Positions 27,946 to 37,455 of a DNA stretch of 64,000 bases are shown piece by piece. The position numbers were made by a program, and so were the translations under genes. The notes below the pieces were generated by a model. The model saw only the letters and a list, made by a program, of their open reading frames with translations, did not search any database and was not told the origin of the DNA. Source of the stretch: Panicum virgatum. Its lineage: Eukaryota; Streptophyta; Magnoliopsida; Poales; Poaceae. Where the stretch lies: assembly GCF_016808335.1 (NCBI RefSeq), contig NC_053144.1, positions 68,743,400 to 68,807,399 on the forward strand. Direction: 5' to 3'. Positions within the stretch are counted from its first letter, which is position 1, and every line of letters starts with the position of its first letter.

Positions 27946-28652
27946 ATGTCTGGAGGTGGGTCTAGCGGGAAGAATTACTATGGTTTTGGAAAAGGAAAAG
28001 GGGGAAGAAAGGGAGACCCCATAATATGGGAGGGGCCTCTTGGACCTGATTGCTTTCCGGAACCAGTGTTTGAGTTTCCGCCACAGCACAAGAGTGAATT
28101 TACCAATGAAACTCCTCTTCGACAATACGATAACCGTAGAGAACCGTGGCCAAAATGCAGACATGGTGCGGACTGCTTAGTGCAGATGTGCACCGACGGG
28201 ATGGATGACGGTCGGCGTTTCTTTAAATGTCCACACGCATGGGTAATACTCGGTTGTTTCATTTCTTTATCTTCAATGAGACACCTTACATGAAATTTAT
28301 TTTGCAGTCTTCCGATGCTCCAGAAAACTGTGGTTTTACTAGGTGGGTAGATCCTGCACCAATTGATTCTGTTCAGGAGTTCATCGAGTACCTCCAGATA
28401 AAGATCTTTGATCTGGAATGCAAGGTGAACCATTATGAGGAAGTGAGCGAGGGTAACAAAGACGACGAAGTTGATGATGCCAGCAATGCAGCTGGTTCAC
28501 AGGATGAACCATGCACTATTCCTTACTGCAACTGCCCTTGTCACAAGAAGAAGGGCCCTGCGCCTCCGGCACCACCGCCTGCACCACCTGCAATGGGTGG
28601 ATACTGCGGAGAAGGCTCAACGCAGTTTGCTACGTGGGGGTACGGCTACTAG
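27946..28652 (+). CDS. GRF-type zinc-finger protein carried by the MULE
   Basis: Two exons (27946-28242, 28308-28652) separated by a 65-base GT-AG intron encode 213 residues with no interruption. The N-terminus is glycine/lysine-rich (MSGGGSSGKNYYGFGKGKGG), followed by a region of the type WEGPLGPDCFPEP. Then comes a GRF-like zinc finger: KCRHGADCLVQM, GRRFFKCPHAW, and across the splice ENCGFTRWVDP (about residues 69-110). After that are a short coiled coil (VQEFIEYLQIKIFDLECKV), an acidic stretch, a CNCPCHKKK motif and a Pro/Ala and Gly/Tyr-rich tail ending YGY. GRF fingers are thought to bind nucleic acid; such proteins are common in grass repeats. A role in transposition is inference only. 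No transposase catalytic residues are present. Confidence 0.8.
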
Positions 28653-28967
28653 GACTTCCCTAGTGCTAGTGACATGCTGCATCGTTGTGTTTGTTCTGTT
28701 TTTTTTTAAATTACCTAAGGCATGTTAGGTTAGTCCGGAATCTGTTTACCGTAGTTTGTAACGGGTTCTGACATGCCACTGCATGTGTGATAGCTGTGGA
28801 CCGCTTATTTATACACTTCAACGTTCGTCACTGATCACTCTCGTATTTTCCATTACATACAATAGATGGTATGTTTATACTTCGATGCTCCATTACGACT
28901 AAGTACGATTCAAACTCGACATTATGTATGTAGCGAAAATGGCCTCTCATGCAATATTTCAATATAA

Positions 28968-30475
28968 TGTTTTGGCGATTGATGACACACGCAACACTTG
29001 AACTAATGTGTTTGCTTAGATGATATACTCAGGCTTTTAGGTTCAAGTGATGACAAAGAGAAGAGAGGCGAAGCTAGGCCCGAAGGGCCGCCCCTACGGG
29101 GGTTCCGCTTGAGCACGTCTGGGAGTTTTTAGTATCACCGGTTGAACCGACGCCAAGCAAATTACACACGTCGGTGCATTGACTTGAGCACGTCTGGGAG
29201 TTTTTAGTATCACCGGATGAACCGACGTAAGGCAAAATGTACTCATCGGTGCAATGACAGAGATGGCCTGCGGGCTAGGGTTTGGCACCGGATGAACCGA
29301 CGATAGGAAGTTTGAATACGTCGGTGCAATGGCAGAAGCAGACCAAGGAAAATGCATACATCGGATGAACCGATGATGCACCGGTTAATGGCGTCGGTGC
29401 AGTTGTCCAGAGAGTTTGTTTTTCAAGGATCAGAGGACAGTTGCACTCACCGGTTAAACCGACGCTAACATTACGTACACCGGTCGATTGCGTCGGTTGA
29501 TTGCCCGTACACGTAACGGCTAGTTTTCAGTGGGCAGTTTAGTATCACCGGTTAAACCGACGATGGCGATTTGGGGAGCATCGGATTAACCGGCGTTAAG
29601 CGTTTTTCTGGCAGCTTTTCTCCAACGGCTATATTTGCTTGTGCTGCCTATATATACCCCCAAGGCCGGGTCATTTGAGAGTGCTGGAGTTCAAAGAAGT
29701 ATACTAGAGCTAAAGATCATCTCCAACCACCATAGAGCTTCATTGTACATCATATAGGCTTAAGCACACTTGTTAGAGTGCTTAGTGCTTTATTAGGGAT
29801 TAGTTCTTGCGAGAGCTCCCTTGAGAGAAGTCTTGCTGCGGCAAGCAAACACTTGTACTCGTCGTGTGACCCTCCGACTTGGTGTGGAGTGGCAACGACA
29901 CTTTGTGCGGGGAAGGAGGCCCCTACTTGGTGTTAAAGCTCCAAGATAGTGAAGACGGTGCCGTGGTGACGCTTCGAGATAGACGGTGGCGGTGACCTCG
30001 TCTTTGTGACTTGGTGTCACTTAGCCTTTGCTTGTCGGGAGCCTTGGAGGCGTGGCAAGACGGTGATCAAGCGAAGAGACTCGGTATCACACTTGTTCTT
30101 TGTGAGCAAGTGGCCGTGGACGTAGGGAGGGACTTTGGTGTCCTAACCAAACCACGTTAAATCGTGTGTCTTGGTGTCTTCACGGGAGTTTGCATATCCT
30201 CTCCCTTACCGCTTTACTTACCGCTTTACGTTTCCGCATTTACTCTTTCTTGCTTACCTTTACTTTCCTAGTTAGTTTGATTAGGATTGACTATAGGTTG
30301 CAAGTCTTTTGGGGTAAGTAGAGGGTAGCATAGATAAACTTTAGTCATAACTAGCATGTGTAGGACGTGTTAGGTTTATCTTATGCAATTAGATTGAGCC
30401 CTAGGATAGAAAAGCGATTAGCGACCCTATTCACCCCCTCCCCCTCTATGGTCGGACACCCCGGTGATCCTTACA
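28968..30475. mobile_element. Solo-LTR-like insertion (Copia/SIRE type) nested in the MULE
   Basis: About 1.5 kb beginning TGTTTTGGCGATTGATGAC and ending GTGATCCTTACA (TG...CA). AATGT occurs at both junctions (28966-28970, 30475-30479), which may be the 5-bp duplication if the true ends are inside TG/CA. Features of an LTR: a TATATATA box near 29648, an R/U5-like section (GCGAGAGCTCCCTTGAGAG, GGAGGCCCC) and a pyrimidine-rich end (CACCCCCTCCCCCTCT). Upstream of the TATA box nine CACCGG/CATCGG-NNN-AACCGACG motifs and their CGTCGGTG inverses are spaced over 29130-29600. No gag-pol or second LTR is present. Confidence 0.7.
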
Positions 30476-30607
30476 ATGTACATGTCCAGTGAATGCAAGT
30501 TAGGTACGAGACATACATACAAGCATAATATAACATTAACAATACTAAATGCGAATACATCTTAAACCGATGAACATCATATGTTATAGATCATGGCATG
30601 AAATCAT

Positions 30608-31565
30608 CTAGGTCGTCATCCCAGTTGACAGATGGTGGTGCTGCAGGTGGTGTAGTATGGCTCGACGAACCTCTTGGCTTTCCCTTTCTCTCTTTTCTGG
30701 ATCTACGTTCATGTACAGGGGGAGGAACATCATGTGTTGGAGGCCATGGTTTGGGGGCATGAAGTCATCCATGTCGTCATCCCAGTTAACACAAGTTTGT
30801 GCTGCAGGTGGTGCAACATGACTTGACGAAACTCTTGCCTTTTCCTTTGTCTCCTTTTTGATTCTAGGTTCATGTACAGGGGGAGGAACATCATGTGTTG
30901 GAGGCCATGGTTTGGGGGGCATGAAGTCATCCATGTCGTCATCCCAGTTAACACAAGTTGGTGGTTGAGGTGCTGAAGCATGACTCGACGAACCTCCGGG
31001 CATCTGTTCTTGCGCAGGCCAAGTACTATCACCCGAAGATCTTATCCGCCTCCTTCGTCTAGTTTGCGGCATAAGTCCACCACCGAAGATACATACCAAT
31101 TTACGGAAATTTGGTATCGTTTTGTTAATCAACTCCGTGTCCTCGGGGTAATCCTAGCATATAATTAAAAAACAATGTTACTGTTTCATAAATATGGATT
31201 CGAAATGACGGACGGGATTAGAACTGAATGAGAGTTACCTTAATGTGCATCTCATACACCTCTGGCCGCATCCATATCTTACAAGAACTTTGTAAGAATC
31301 CAATGATATTAGGATGATTTGCTAGTTCACATACTCTCATGTATATCTTCCGACGTTCTAGCAGGTGTCCCATTACATCTTGCGTCGTAATACCTCGAAA
31401 TAATGTGAAATCTTTAAACTCTACTACTTTGGACAACACCATCTCTATCGTACCATTCGCTAACGGATCCAACTTCTTACTGATAACAAGATGGGTCATG
31501 ATATCAAGTATTATACTAGATTTTTCTTCGGTCCATGAAAATCCTCCACAATTTGAGGCAGCCAT
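30608..31565 (-). CDS. Myb/SANT-like protein of the MULE, frameshifted tail
   Basis: Two minus-strand exons (31565-31239, 31153-30608) encode 290 residues. The ATG lies just inside the end of the right terminal repeat, whose sequence supplies leader and leader intron. Residues 1-100 resemble plant Myb/SANT-like (L10-interacting MYB type) domains: FSWTEEKSSIILDIMTHLV, LDPLANGTIEMVLSKV, TTQDVMGHLLERRKIYMRVC. The tail has a 162-base (54-residue) tandem repeat built around CVNWDDDMDDFMPP and PTHDVPPPVHEP. In the last full unit a G-run on the + strand is five long (30753-30757) where the previous unit has six (30914-30919). The resulting frameshift replaces the last repeat with an unrelated tail ending at 30608; the original frame would stop at about 30591. 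Such domains usually bind DNA. Function here is unknown. Confidence 0.75.
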
Positions 31566-32157
31566 TGCCTTATGCTGCAATATCAATAAGGTACTGTCAT
31601 AATTCTATTCTAATGTATAATTATTTTATTTGAAAAAGTCTGTAATAGTACTCAAATTGTAATACTAAACCAGTGTTCTAAAGCACCAAATCTAATTCAG
31701 CTAATCCACTAATTAAATTAAATTGTTATACAATATCAATGGATTCATACGGAAGTTACCTGTAGATCAGGAGTACGCAATTCGGCAGAGCTTCGCCGCT
31801 TTTCTTCTCCTCACCCCTCTCTTTTTTCCTGAATTTTTAGGCTCAAATGACAGGGAATGGCGGCGAATGGCGGCCAGGGCTAAAATAGAGGGGAAGGCCC
31901 CTGTCGCCCCCCCAACGGGCGACAGGCCCCTGTCGTCCCTGGGGTGGGCGACAGGGGCCTGTCGCCCGGGGGGGGCGACAGGCCCCCTCTTTTTTTTTTT
32001 CTCCAGGCACTTTGTTGCAAATTTGAAGAAGAAAAAAATTACATTTGAGCCCTGTCGCCCCCCATAGGGCGACCGGGGTATATTTTTGAAATTTTCCAAA
32101 ACGGACATATATTTTTGAAATTTTAATTTTTTTTAAATATAAAAAAGAAAAAACCGC
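31566..32157 (-). repeat. Right terminal inverted repeat of the MULE
   Basis: Inverse of 25769-26430, with a shorter GTCGCC section and small differences throughout. It contains the leader and leader intron of the Myb/SANT-like gene (acceptor TGCAG followed by the start codon region). Confidence 0.88.
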
Positions 32158-32166
32158 TCTGGCAGA

Positions 32167-33091
32167 TGGAGTTTTAGGCCCAGTTCACTGTGGCCCAGAG
32201 GGCAAAAGTACGAGAACTATCCACCACCCGGTTAAGACTTTAGGACTTCCTGGGCCGTACTGAGTTTGGGCTGCGCAGCCCATCTCTCTTCCTCAATACA
32301 AAATCTCTAACAACGTCAACCACAACGACGTCTGAAATAGGAAGCACAACAACGTCTGGCATCAGCGAGAATTTGCATCCAAATACAGAGCACCATAAGA
32401 AAAAAAAAGGAAGATACAGTTTCTAATGAAATGCAAAGAAAGAATCTGGATTTACATCTGAATTAAAAGCACAATGCGTCAATACCGACGACACCACTGA
32501 AGATACAGTTTTAGACATGCTGCCCATGATCTAATCTTCATTTAACTATTCAATACGCTTCAATACCATGCATACAACAAAGAAAAAAAAAACCACAAAG
32601 ATCATGTTAGAATCGAAGCTTGTTAGACCGACCCAACGCAACACATTAACGCCTTGACTTAAAATCCATGTGACGCCGGACCGGCCTAACGACCTACGTG
32701 ATTTAACAAAGATCCACTTCATGATTGGAAATGCGTGCGAATAGAAAGAAGAGGGTGCACATGCTCAATGCGGTCGGACTCGCTCGTTAGTGCACAAAGT
32801 TCAAATTGGAAACAGTTATCAGAATAACCAACAACAATCCATACTTTAGCTGTACTACTAGTGCTACTATATCGCAAGCAGGCCAAGAGCTGAAGCAAGA
32901 GTCTTGAGAAATCGTGCGTTACTCGTTGCTATTTTCTGCACTGATGCATGACCAAAGTTTAAATATCTGAATTTTCTACACTGAGTGACTTTTTTTTTAC
33001 TACGAAACAGACAGCGGGGTAAGTTTTTTTTGCATGACCTAATCAAGCTGTAATGGTAACTAACCGCAATTGATTAGGTGCACCACCTAAG
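32167..33091. other. Intergenic, no supported gene
   Basis: AT-rich sequence; no conserved frame or recognisable repeat. Confidence 0.45.
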
Positions 33092-33103
33092 TTATTTGTC
33101 CTT

Positions 33104-33579
33104 TTCGTTTCATTTCATCTGCATCGTCCAGGTCGCGTTTGTTCGTTGGATTCTCTTTGCTGGCGGATGCTTTGCCGCCATTCCGGTCTGGCGGATGCTT
33201 TGCCGCCGTCAGTCGCGTTGGTTCAAGTTTGCTTCGGGCGGATGCTTTGCCGCCGTGGTTGGTTGTGCGGGTGGATGCTTTGCCACCTTTGTTAGGTCGT
33301 AGACCTTTGCACCTGGACGTTGTTGTTTCTGCTAGCATGTTCAGTGGTTGGATTCTGGTTAGAGGGATGTGTTGTGCCCTTTGTCTTCTCTGTTTTGCTC
33401 TGCTGTTGTTCATGTTATCGTTGTGTTTCCTCGTTTGTGTGTATGTTTTTCAGTGTTTCTCTATTTTTAGTCTTTTGTGCTCTTGTGCTGGTCAAGCTCT
33501 GCTTGACCGCATCGAGATTGTGTCTGTAACTGTTTTCTTCTTAATGAAAAACGTGCTCAGGCACGGTCGCGAAAAAAAA
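33104..33579 (+). mobile_element. LINE 3' end, 5'-truncated, with 12-bp TSD
   Basis: 476 bp ending CTTAATGAAAAACGTGCTCA...GGTCGCG plus eight A, a typical plant L1 3' end. The perfect duplication TTATTTGTCCTT flanks it (33092-33103, 33580-33591). Near the 5' end the stem-loop unit GGCGGATGCTTTGCCGCC occurs three times and a fourth copy is GGTGGATGCTTTGCCACC (between about 33160 and 33290). No reverse transcriptase part is present. Confidence 0.85.
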
Positions 33580-33989
33580 TTATTTGTCCTTGGCACCCTA
33601 GTCTGTCTAGAAAAATCCGTTTTAGAATTGCATTTTTTTTTTGCGAGTGTATGGCAAGTGATTGCTATGTGCTGCATGACCAATGTTTAAATATCTGAAT
33701 TTTACGTATGAACTTTTTCTAGAAACAAACGACAGAGTAGTTTGTCAAATACATGAGTTCAAATATTTTCGTGACATTTTGAAGAGAGAATTTGCAGTTC
33801 GGAGCTAGATTATCCGAATAATCCCCTACTTACATTTTCATTCCATTTCAGAACGATTGCTATACAACATGTACATTTTGCACACGATCTACCAAAAAAG
33901 AATTGGTAACATCACCCTACTTAAGGATGATGAAATCTTGCGTGATAATTTTGAAGGCAATTTTCCCTCCAAAACCACCGCGGGACGGA

Positions 33990-34970
33990 TCAAAAGCACG
34001 GCGTGAGCACGTTGAGCAGCGACACCCTCGCGTTAACGAGCGCCCGGTACACCTGCTCGCAGCCGTCCTCTGCCGCCACGACGCACTCCTCCAGCCTCCG
34101 CAGCCGATCCATGGCCGCCTGCCTCTCCTCCTCCTCGTTGCAGCACTCCTCCAGAGGCACCTCCTTTGCAGCGGGTCCGGATTCGCTGGCGGCGACGGCC
34201 ACCGTACGCCGCCGCCACCGAAGGAGGTCGGCCACCCACCACACCGGCACGGCAGCCACCTTCGCCGGAGAGACCGCCAACGGGGACGGCATTGCGCGCG
34301 AGGACGACGAGGCGGAGGCGGAAGCGAGCCCGGCAAAGATGGCGGCGGACGCGGCCGCTGCGGCGCACGTGGCGGCGGCTACGGCCTCAACCACCGCGGC
34401 CTCGCTGGAGTCGGACGTGGCCGCGGCGGACGTGGATCGGTGGGCGAGGCAGCGCAGCGTGGAGGCGAGGCGGGCGAGGTCGCGATCCGACCGGCGCCTG
34501 GCGCGGAGCGCGGCGGCGAGGCGCGCGGCGTCGCGGCGGCGGAGCGCGGCGTGCGCCTCGGCGAGGAGCTGCCTGAGCACGAGGAGCGCCTCGCGGAAGC
34601 AGCCGTGCGCGTCGGCAAGGAGGAGGAGGTCGTCGAGGAGGCGCTCGGTCCACGGCGCCGTCTTGCTCCGGCGCTGGAGCGGGTCCCGCGCCTGCGGGTG
34701 GTGGAGCAGGTCGGTGAGCCCAGCGAGGAGGCGGCCCAGGTGCGCCACCCCGTCGCCGACCCACGCCGGGCTGGCCGGCGCCGGCTCCTCCGCCCAGGCG
34801 ATGAGCGCGTTGGCCGAGTCGTGCAGGCCCGCGACGACGGGGTGGAAGCGGCCGGGCAGGCTGTGGGAGCGGACGCGGGAGTAGGAGAGCTTCTTGTGGC
34901 GCGTGCGGCGGAGCAGGGCGGCCTTGGGGACGCCGAACGCGGTGAGCCGCCGGCGGAATCCCACTGCCAT
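33990..34970 (-). CDS. DUF241 family protein
   Basis: A single uninterrupted exon of 326 residues, very GC-rich. The start MAVGFRRRLTAFGVPK is the ATG closest to the conserved N-terminal pattern and lies 117 bases after a TATA box; an upstream in-frame ATG at 35072 would lie right at that box. Conserved features of plant DUF241 (PF03087) proteins: SYSRVRSHSLPGRFHPVVAGLHDSANALI near residues 29-57, then a Leu-rich helical region (HLGRLLAGLTDLLHHPQ, TERLLDDLLLLADAHGCFREAL), a long Ala-rich section, and a C-terminal LEECVVAAEDGCEQVYRALVNARVSLLNVLT. A hydrophobic Ala-rich stretch around 210-240 might associate with membrane. The molecular function of this family is not established. Confidence 0.88.
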   Translation of the reverse strand: MAVGFRRRLTAFGVPKAALLRRTRHKKLSYSRVRSHSLPGRFHPVVAGLHDSANALIAWAEEPAPASPAWVGDGVAHLGRLLAGLTDLLHHPQARDPLQRRSKTAPWTERLLDDLLLLADAHGCFREALLVLRQLLAEAHAALRRRDAARLAAALRARRRSDRDLARLASTLRCLAHRSTSAAATSDSSEAAVVEAVAAATCAAAAASAAIFAGLASASASSSSRAMPSPLAVSPAKVAAVPVWWVADLLRWRRRTVAVAASESGPAAKEVPLEECCNEEEERQAAMDRLRRLEECVVAAEDGCEQVYRALVNARVSLLNVLTPCF

Positions 34971-35086
34971 TTCGTCTGATTTGCTTTCCGGCGCCGGCGG
35001 TATGGGTTGTATTGTAGCTCGGTGTTTGACTTGGCGCCGGCCTTGGTGAAGAACGGTGATGGCGTATGGCAACTTGGATGGGTGCG

Positions 35087-35094
35087 CTTATATA
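35087..35094 (-). promoter_or_regulatory. TATA box of the DUF241 gene
   Basis: TATATAAG on the minus strand, about 117 bases before the start codon at 34970. Confidence 0.65.
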
Positions 35095-35238
35095 GGAGGG
35101 GTCACCGCGCATGATTGGTAGAGCCCGCACGGGTGGGTTGGCTGCCATCGGCCATGAGAGGAGTGTATGGTGCAAGCTGACTGGCGGAGTGGGCACGTTG
35201 GATTTTCTTTTTTCTGTTTTACCACCTTGGTAGGGAAG

Positions 35239-35255
35239 TTTTTTTTTTTGAGGGC
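35239..35255. mobile_element. Tail-only insertion with 14-bp duplication
   Basis: A 17-bp insert (eleven T then GAGGGC) lies between perfect copies of CCTTGGTAGGGAAG (35225-35238, 35256-35269). Confidence 0.6.
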
Positions 35256-35269
35256 CCTTGGTAGGGAAG

Positions 35270-35838
35270 CTTGGAAGAAGGCTGGAAGCGGGAGGGTGCC
35301 GATGGCGATGGGACGAGGAGGCCCCGTGCGCGCAGTACTAACACCTAGATGTGGATGGTCCCCCGCCAGTGCGTGGGCGCGCCCGGGCTGGTGGCGCCCG
35401 CCATCTGTGGCGCGGACACGTGCTCCCCAGTCGGCGGTGCCTGGGGCCCCGCGCCGCCGGCCCACCTCGCGCACAGCTCACGCCCCGGCCCGCCCAATTC
35501 AATGCCGTCGTGGCCGCGCGCGTCGGCGTCGCGCACCGGACCCCCAACGCCCGCCCGCCGAGGCCTTGGCGGACGGGTGCACCGCACGACGTCGCGTCGA
35601 GGCCCCGGCTCGGGCGATCGGGACATTCGGCGCCGGTTGGCACGGACGGGACCGGGCCATCGATCCTGTATCTTGGGCGTTCAATGCGCGTCGCCCATCC
35701 ATCCATCCATCAGCCTCTCCGGAGGAGGGGCCGTACGGCAGGGATCGGTATCGGTTCGTGCAAATCATTGGGGGCTTGCCAGCCTGCTCGCCTGCGGCGC
35801 CATACCCTCGACCCCCAGTCCTCCATGAATGAAAATGA
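35270..35838. other. GC-rich intergenic, no supported gene
   Basis: High GC opens frames in nearly all registers, but none looks like a protein family. A CCAT microsatellite lies at about 35696-35712. Confidence 0.45.
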
Positions 35839-36182
35839 GGTCGTGTTTAGTTCCCTTAAAATTCCAAAAAAATTCTAACGCTACAGTAATTTTGAACGTT
35901 TGATCACTAATTAGAAGTTTTAAGTGTGGATAACTAACAAAACTCATTCCATAACCCCCGGGTGTAATTCGAGACGATTATTTTAAGCCTAATTAGGACA
36001 TGATTGGACAACTTTGTGCTACAGTAAATAATCTCTAATGATAGATTAATTAGGCTTGTTAGATTCGTCTCGCGATTTAGAACTCATCCGTGTAAAAAAT
36101 TTTATAAATAGATTTTATTTAGTACTTCTAAATGTCAAGATTTCGTTTCTAAAAATTTTAGAAAATGGAACTAAACACGCCC
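35839..36182. mobile_element. Tourist-like MITE
   Basis: Ends GGTCGTGTTTAGTTCC and, inverted, GGGCGTGTTTAGTTCC. The flanks are TGA and TAA, an imperfect duplication. The inner TTAGATTCGTCTCGCGATTTA is shared with the family. Confidence 0.8.
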
Positions 36183-36342
36183 TAATTTTGGTAGTGGTGG
36201 GGTTTCTTATCGCGTCTGAATCATTGGCGTCGCATGGCGCCCATCTCTGAACCGATCCTACTGTTCCTTGTGCTCTTGTTTGGTTGGGATCGCATTTTCA
36301 GATCGTTATTGTCATCACACCGGTAGTACTATTTGTGTACGC

Positions 36343-36366
36343 CTGGCTCTGGCTCTGGCTCTGGCT
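36343..36366. repeat. CTGGCT hexamer microsatellite
   Basis: Four tandem copies of CTGGCT. Confidence 0.85.
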
Positions 36367-36715
36367 CCTCCCATCGAGCAGGTCGCGACCTAGCTGACCC
36401 TGCACCTGGTTGTTCTCTTCTCTCCGACACCGCAATTCTTGGTGCCCCGTCACATCTTCTCCTTCGGGCACGCTTTTGTTTCCATTGCATTTCCCTGTTC
36501 AGTTTACTCGCAACCTGGCACTTTTTGTTAACTGAAAAGCCTCTCGAGCGCAGAAAAGAATCTTTACCAGCGCAGTAGCGCGCCGTCAGTACGATGCACA
36601 CATGCTATTTGCAGACCCAGGGCAAAATATAACTGAACTCTCCAACGGCCACCTGGTAATCTGTACCGCGGATTAAGCAGAGCTGCAGAGCATGAGCATG
36701 GCTGCATTTTACTAA

Positions 36716-37038
36716 GGTCCTGTTTGGAACCAAACTTTTTTCAGAAGTCCCTATCACATCAAAAGGAATTTTTATTATTTTATAGTATTAAATAAAATAT
36801 GTATATAAATGTTTTTTGACAGCTGAGTGTTTTTTCGCGAGACGAATCTAATGAGCCTAATTAAATCATACTTTGCTACAGTACCATTCGCTAATCATAG
36901 ATTAAGATACCTCATTAGATTCATCTCGCAGTTTAGCCTCAGGATTCTGCAGTTAGTTTTATAATTAACATTTATTTAATACTTTTAAATACTAAAAAAT
37001 TTCAGGGACTTAAAAAGTCACTGAAACCAAACAACCCC
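36716..37038. mobile_element. Tourist-like MITE with TAA duplication
   Basis: 323 bp, ends GGTCCTGTTTGGAACC and, inverted, GGGGTTGTTTGGTTTC. TAA flanks both sides (36713-36715, 37039-37041). Confidence 0.85.
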
Positions 37039-37222
37039 TAAATACTCCAATAATCTTTGTTTGGGGGAATCCTTAAGATACTCCTCCGAATAGGCAGCTG
37101 CTACATCGATCTACATCGATGCGTGGGACTAAAGAAATCAGAATCTCCGAACCCCCGTGACCTACCAGGGCACGAACAGGGGGCGCAATCACATCAGATG
37201 CAGTGCCCTGGCTCTGCATGTA

Positions 37223-37455
37223 CTCCATCTGTCCCTAAATAAGAATCGTTTTTTATTATCGTGTCATAAGTTTGATTAGATTTGTAAAAAATACGTACAA
37301 CATTTAAACTTTAAAATAAATTTTATAAAAAACTAGATTCAAATATCTATCTAATGATATTTAATTTGTATAATAAATATTAATATATTTATATATATTT
37401 GATCAAAGTTATTTCTCGGGAAGCGAAAGCGACAGTTATTTAGGAACAGAGGGAG
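37223..37455. mobile_element. Stowaway-like MITE
   Basis: Ends CTCCATCTGTCCCTAAATAA and, inverted, CTCCCTCTGTTCCTAAATAA. TA lies on the left (37221-37222), but CA now lies on the right. Confidence 0.8.

Larger units (their letters stand above)
25769..32157. mobile_element. Mutator-like element with long TIRs carrying GRF and Myb/SANT genes
   Basis: A 6389-bp element flanked by the perfect 9-bp direct repeat TCTGGCAGA (25760-25768, 32158-32166), the length made by Mutator-family transposases. Its ends are inverted repeats starting GCGGTTTTTTCTTTTTT and continuing for about 662 bp on the left (25769-26430) and 592 bp on the right (31566-32157); the difference is mostly in the GC-rich GTCGCC section. 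Inside lie a damaged GRF zinc-finger gene and an intact two-exon GRF gene reading rightwards, and a Myb/SANT-like gene reading leftwards from the right repeat. A solo-LTR-like sequence (28968-30475) is nested between them, so the element proper is about 4.9 kb. No MULE transposase (MULE domain, SWIM finger) was seen, so mobility would depend on another copy. Confidence 0.9.

Noticed and set aside
33903..34979. A 358-residue plus-strand frame over the DUF241 gene
   Set aside because: It is antisense to the DUF241 exon and lacks any domain; the minus strand carries the conserved C-terminal motif and TATA box.
34971..35072. Upstream ATG giving a 360-residue DUF241 protein
   Set aside because: It lies next to the TATA box, and the added residues lack the conserved family start; MAVGFRRRL fits better.
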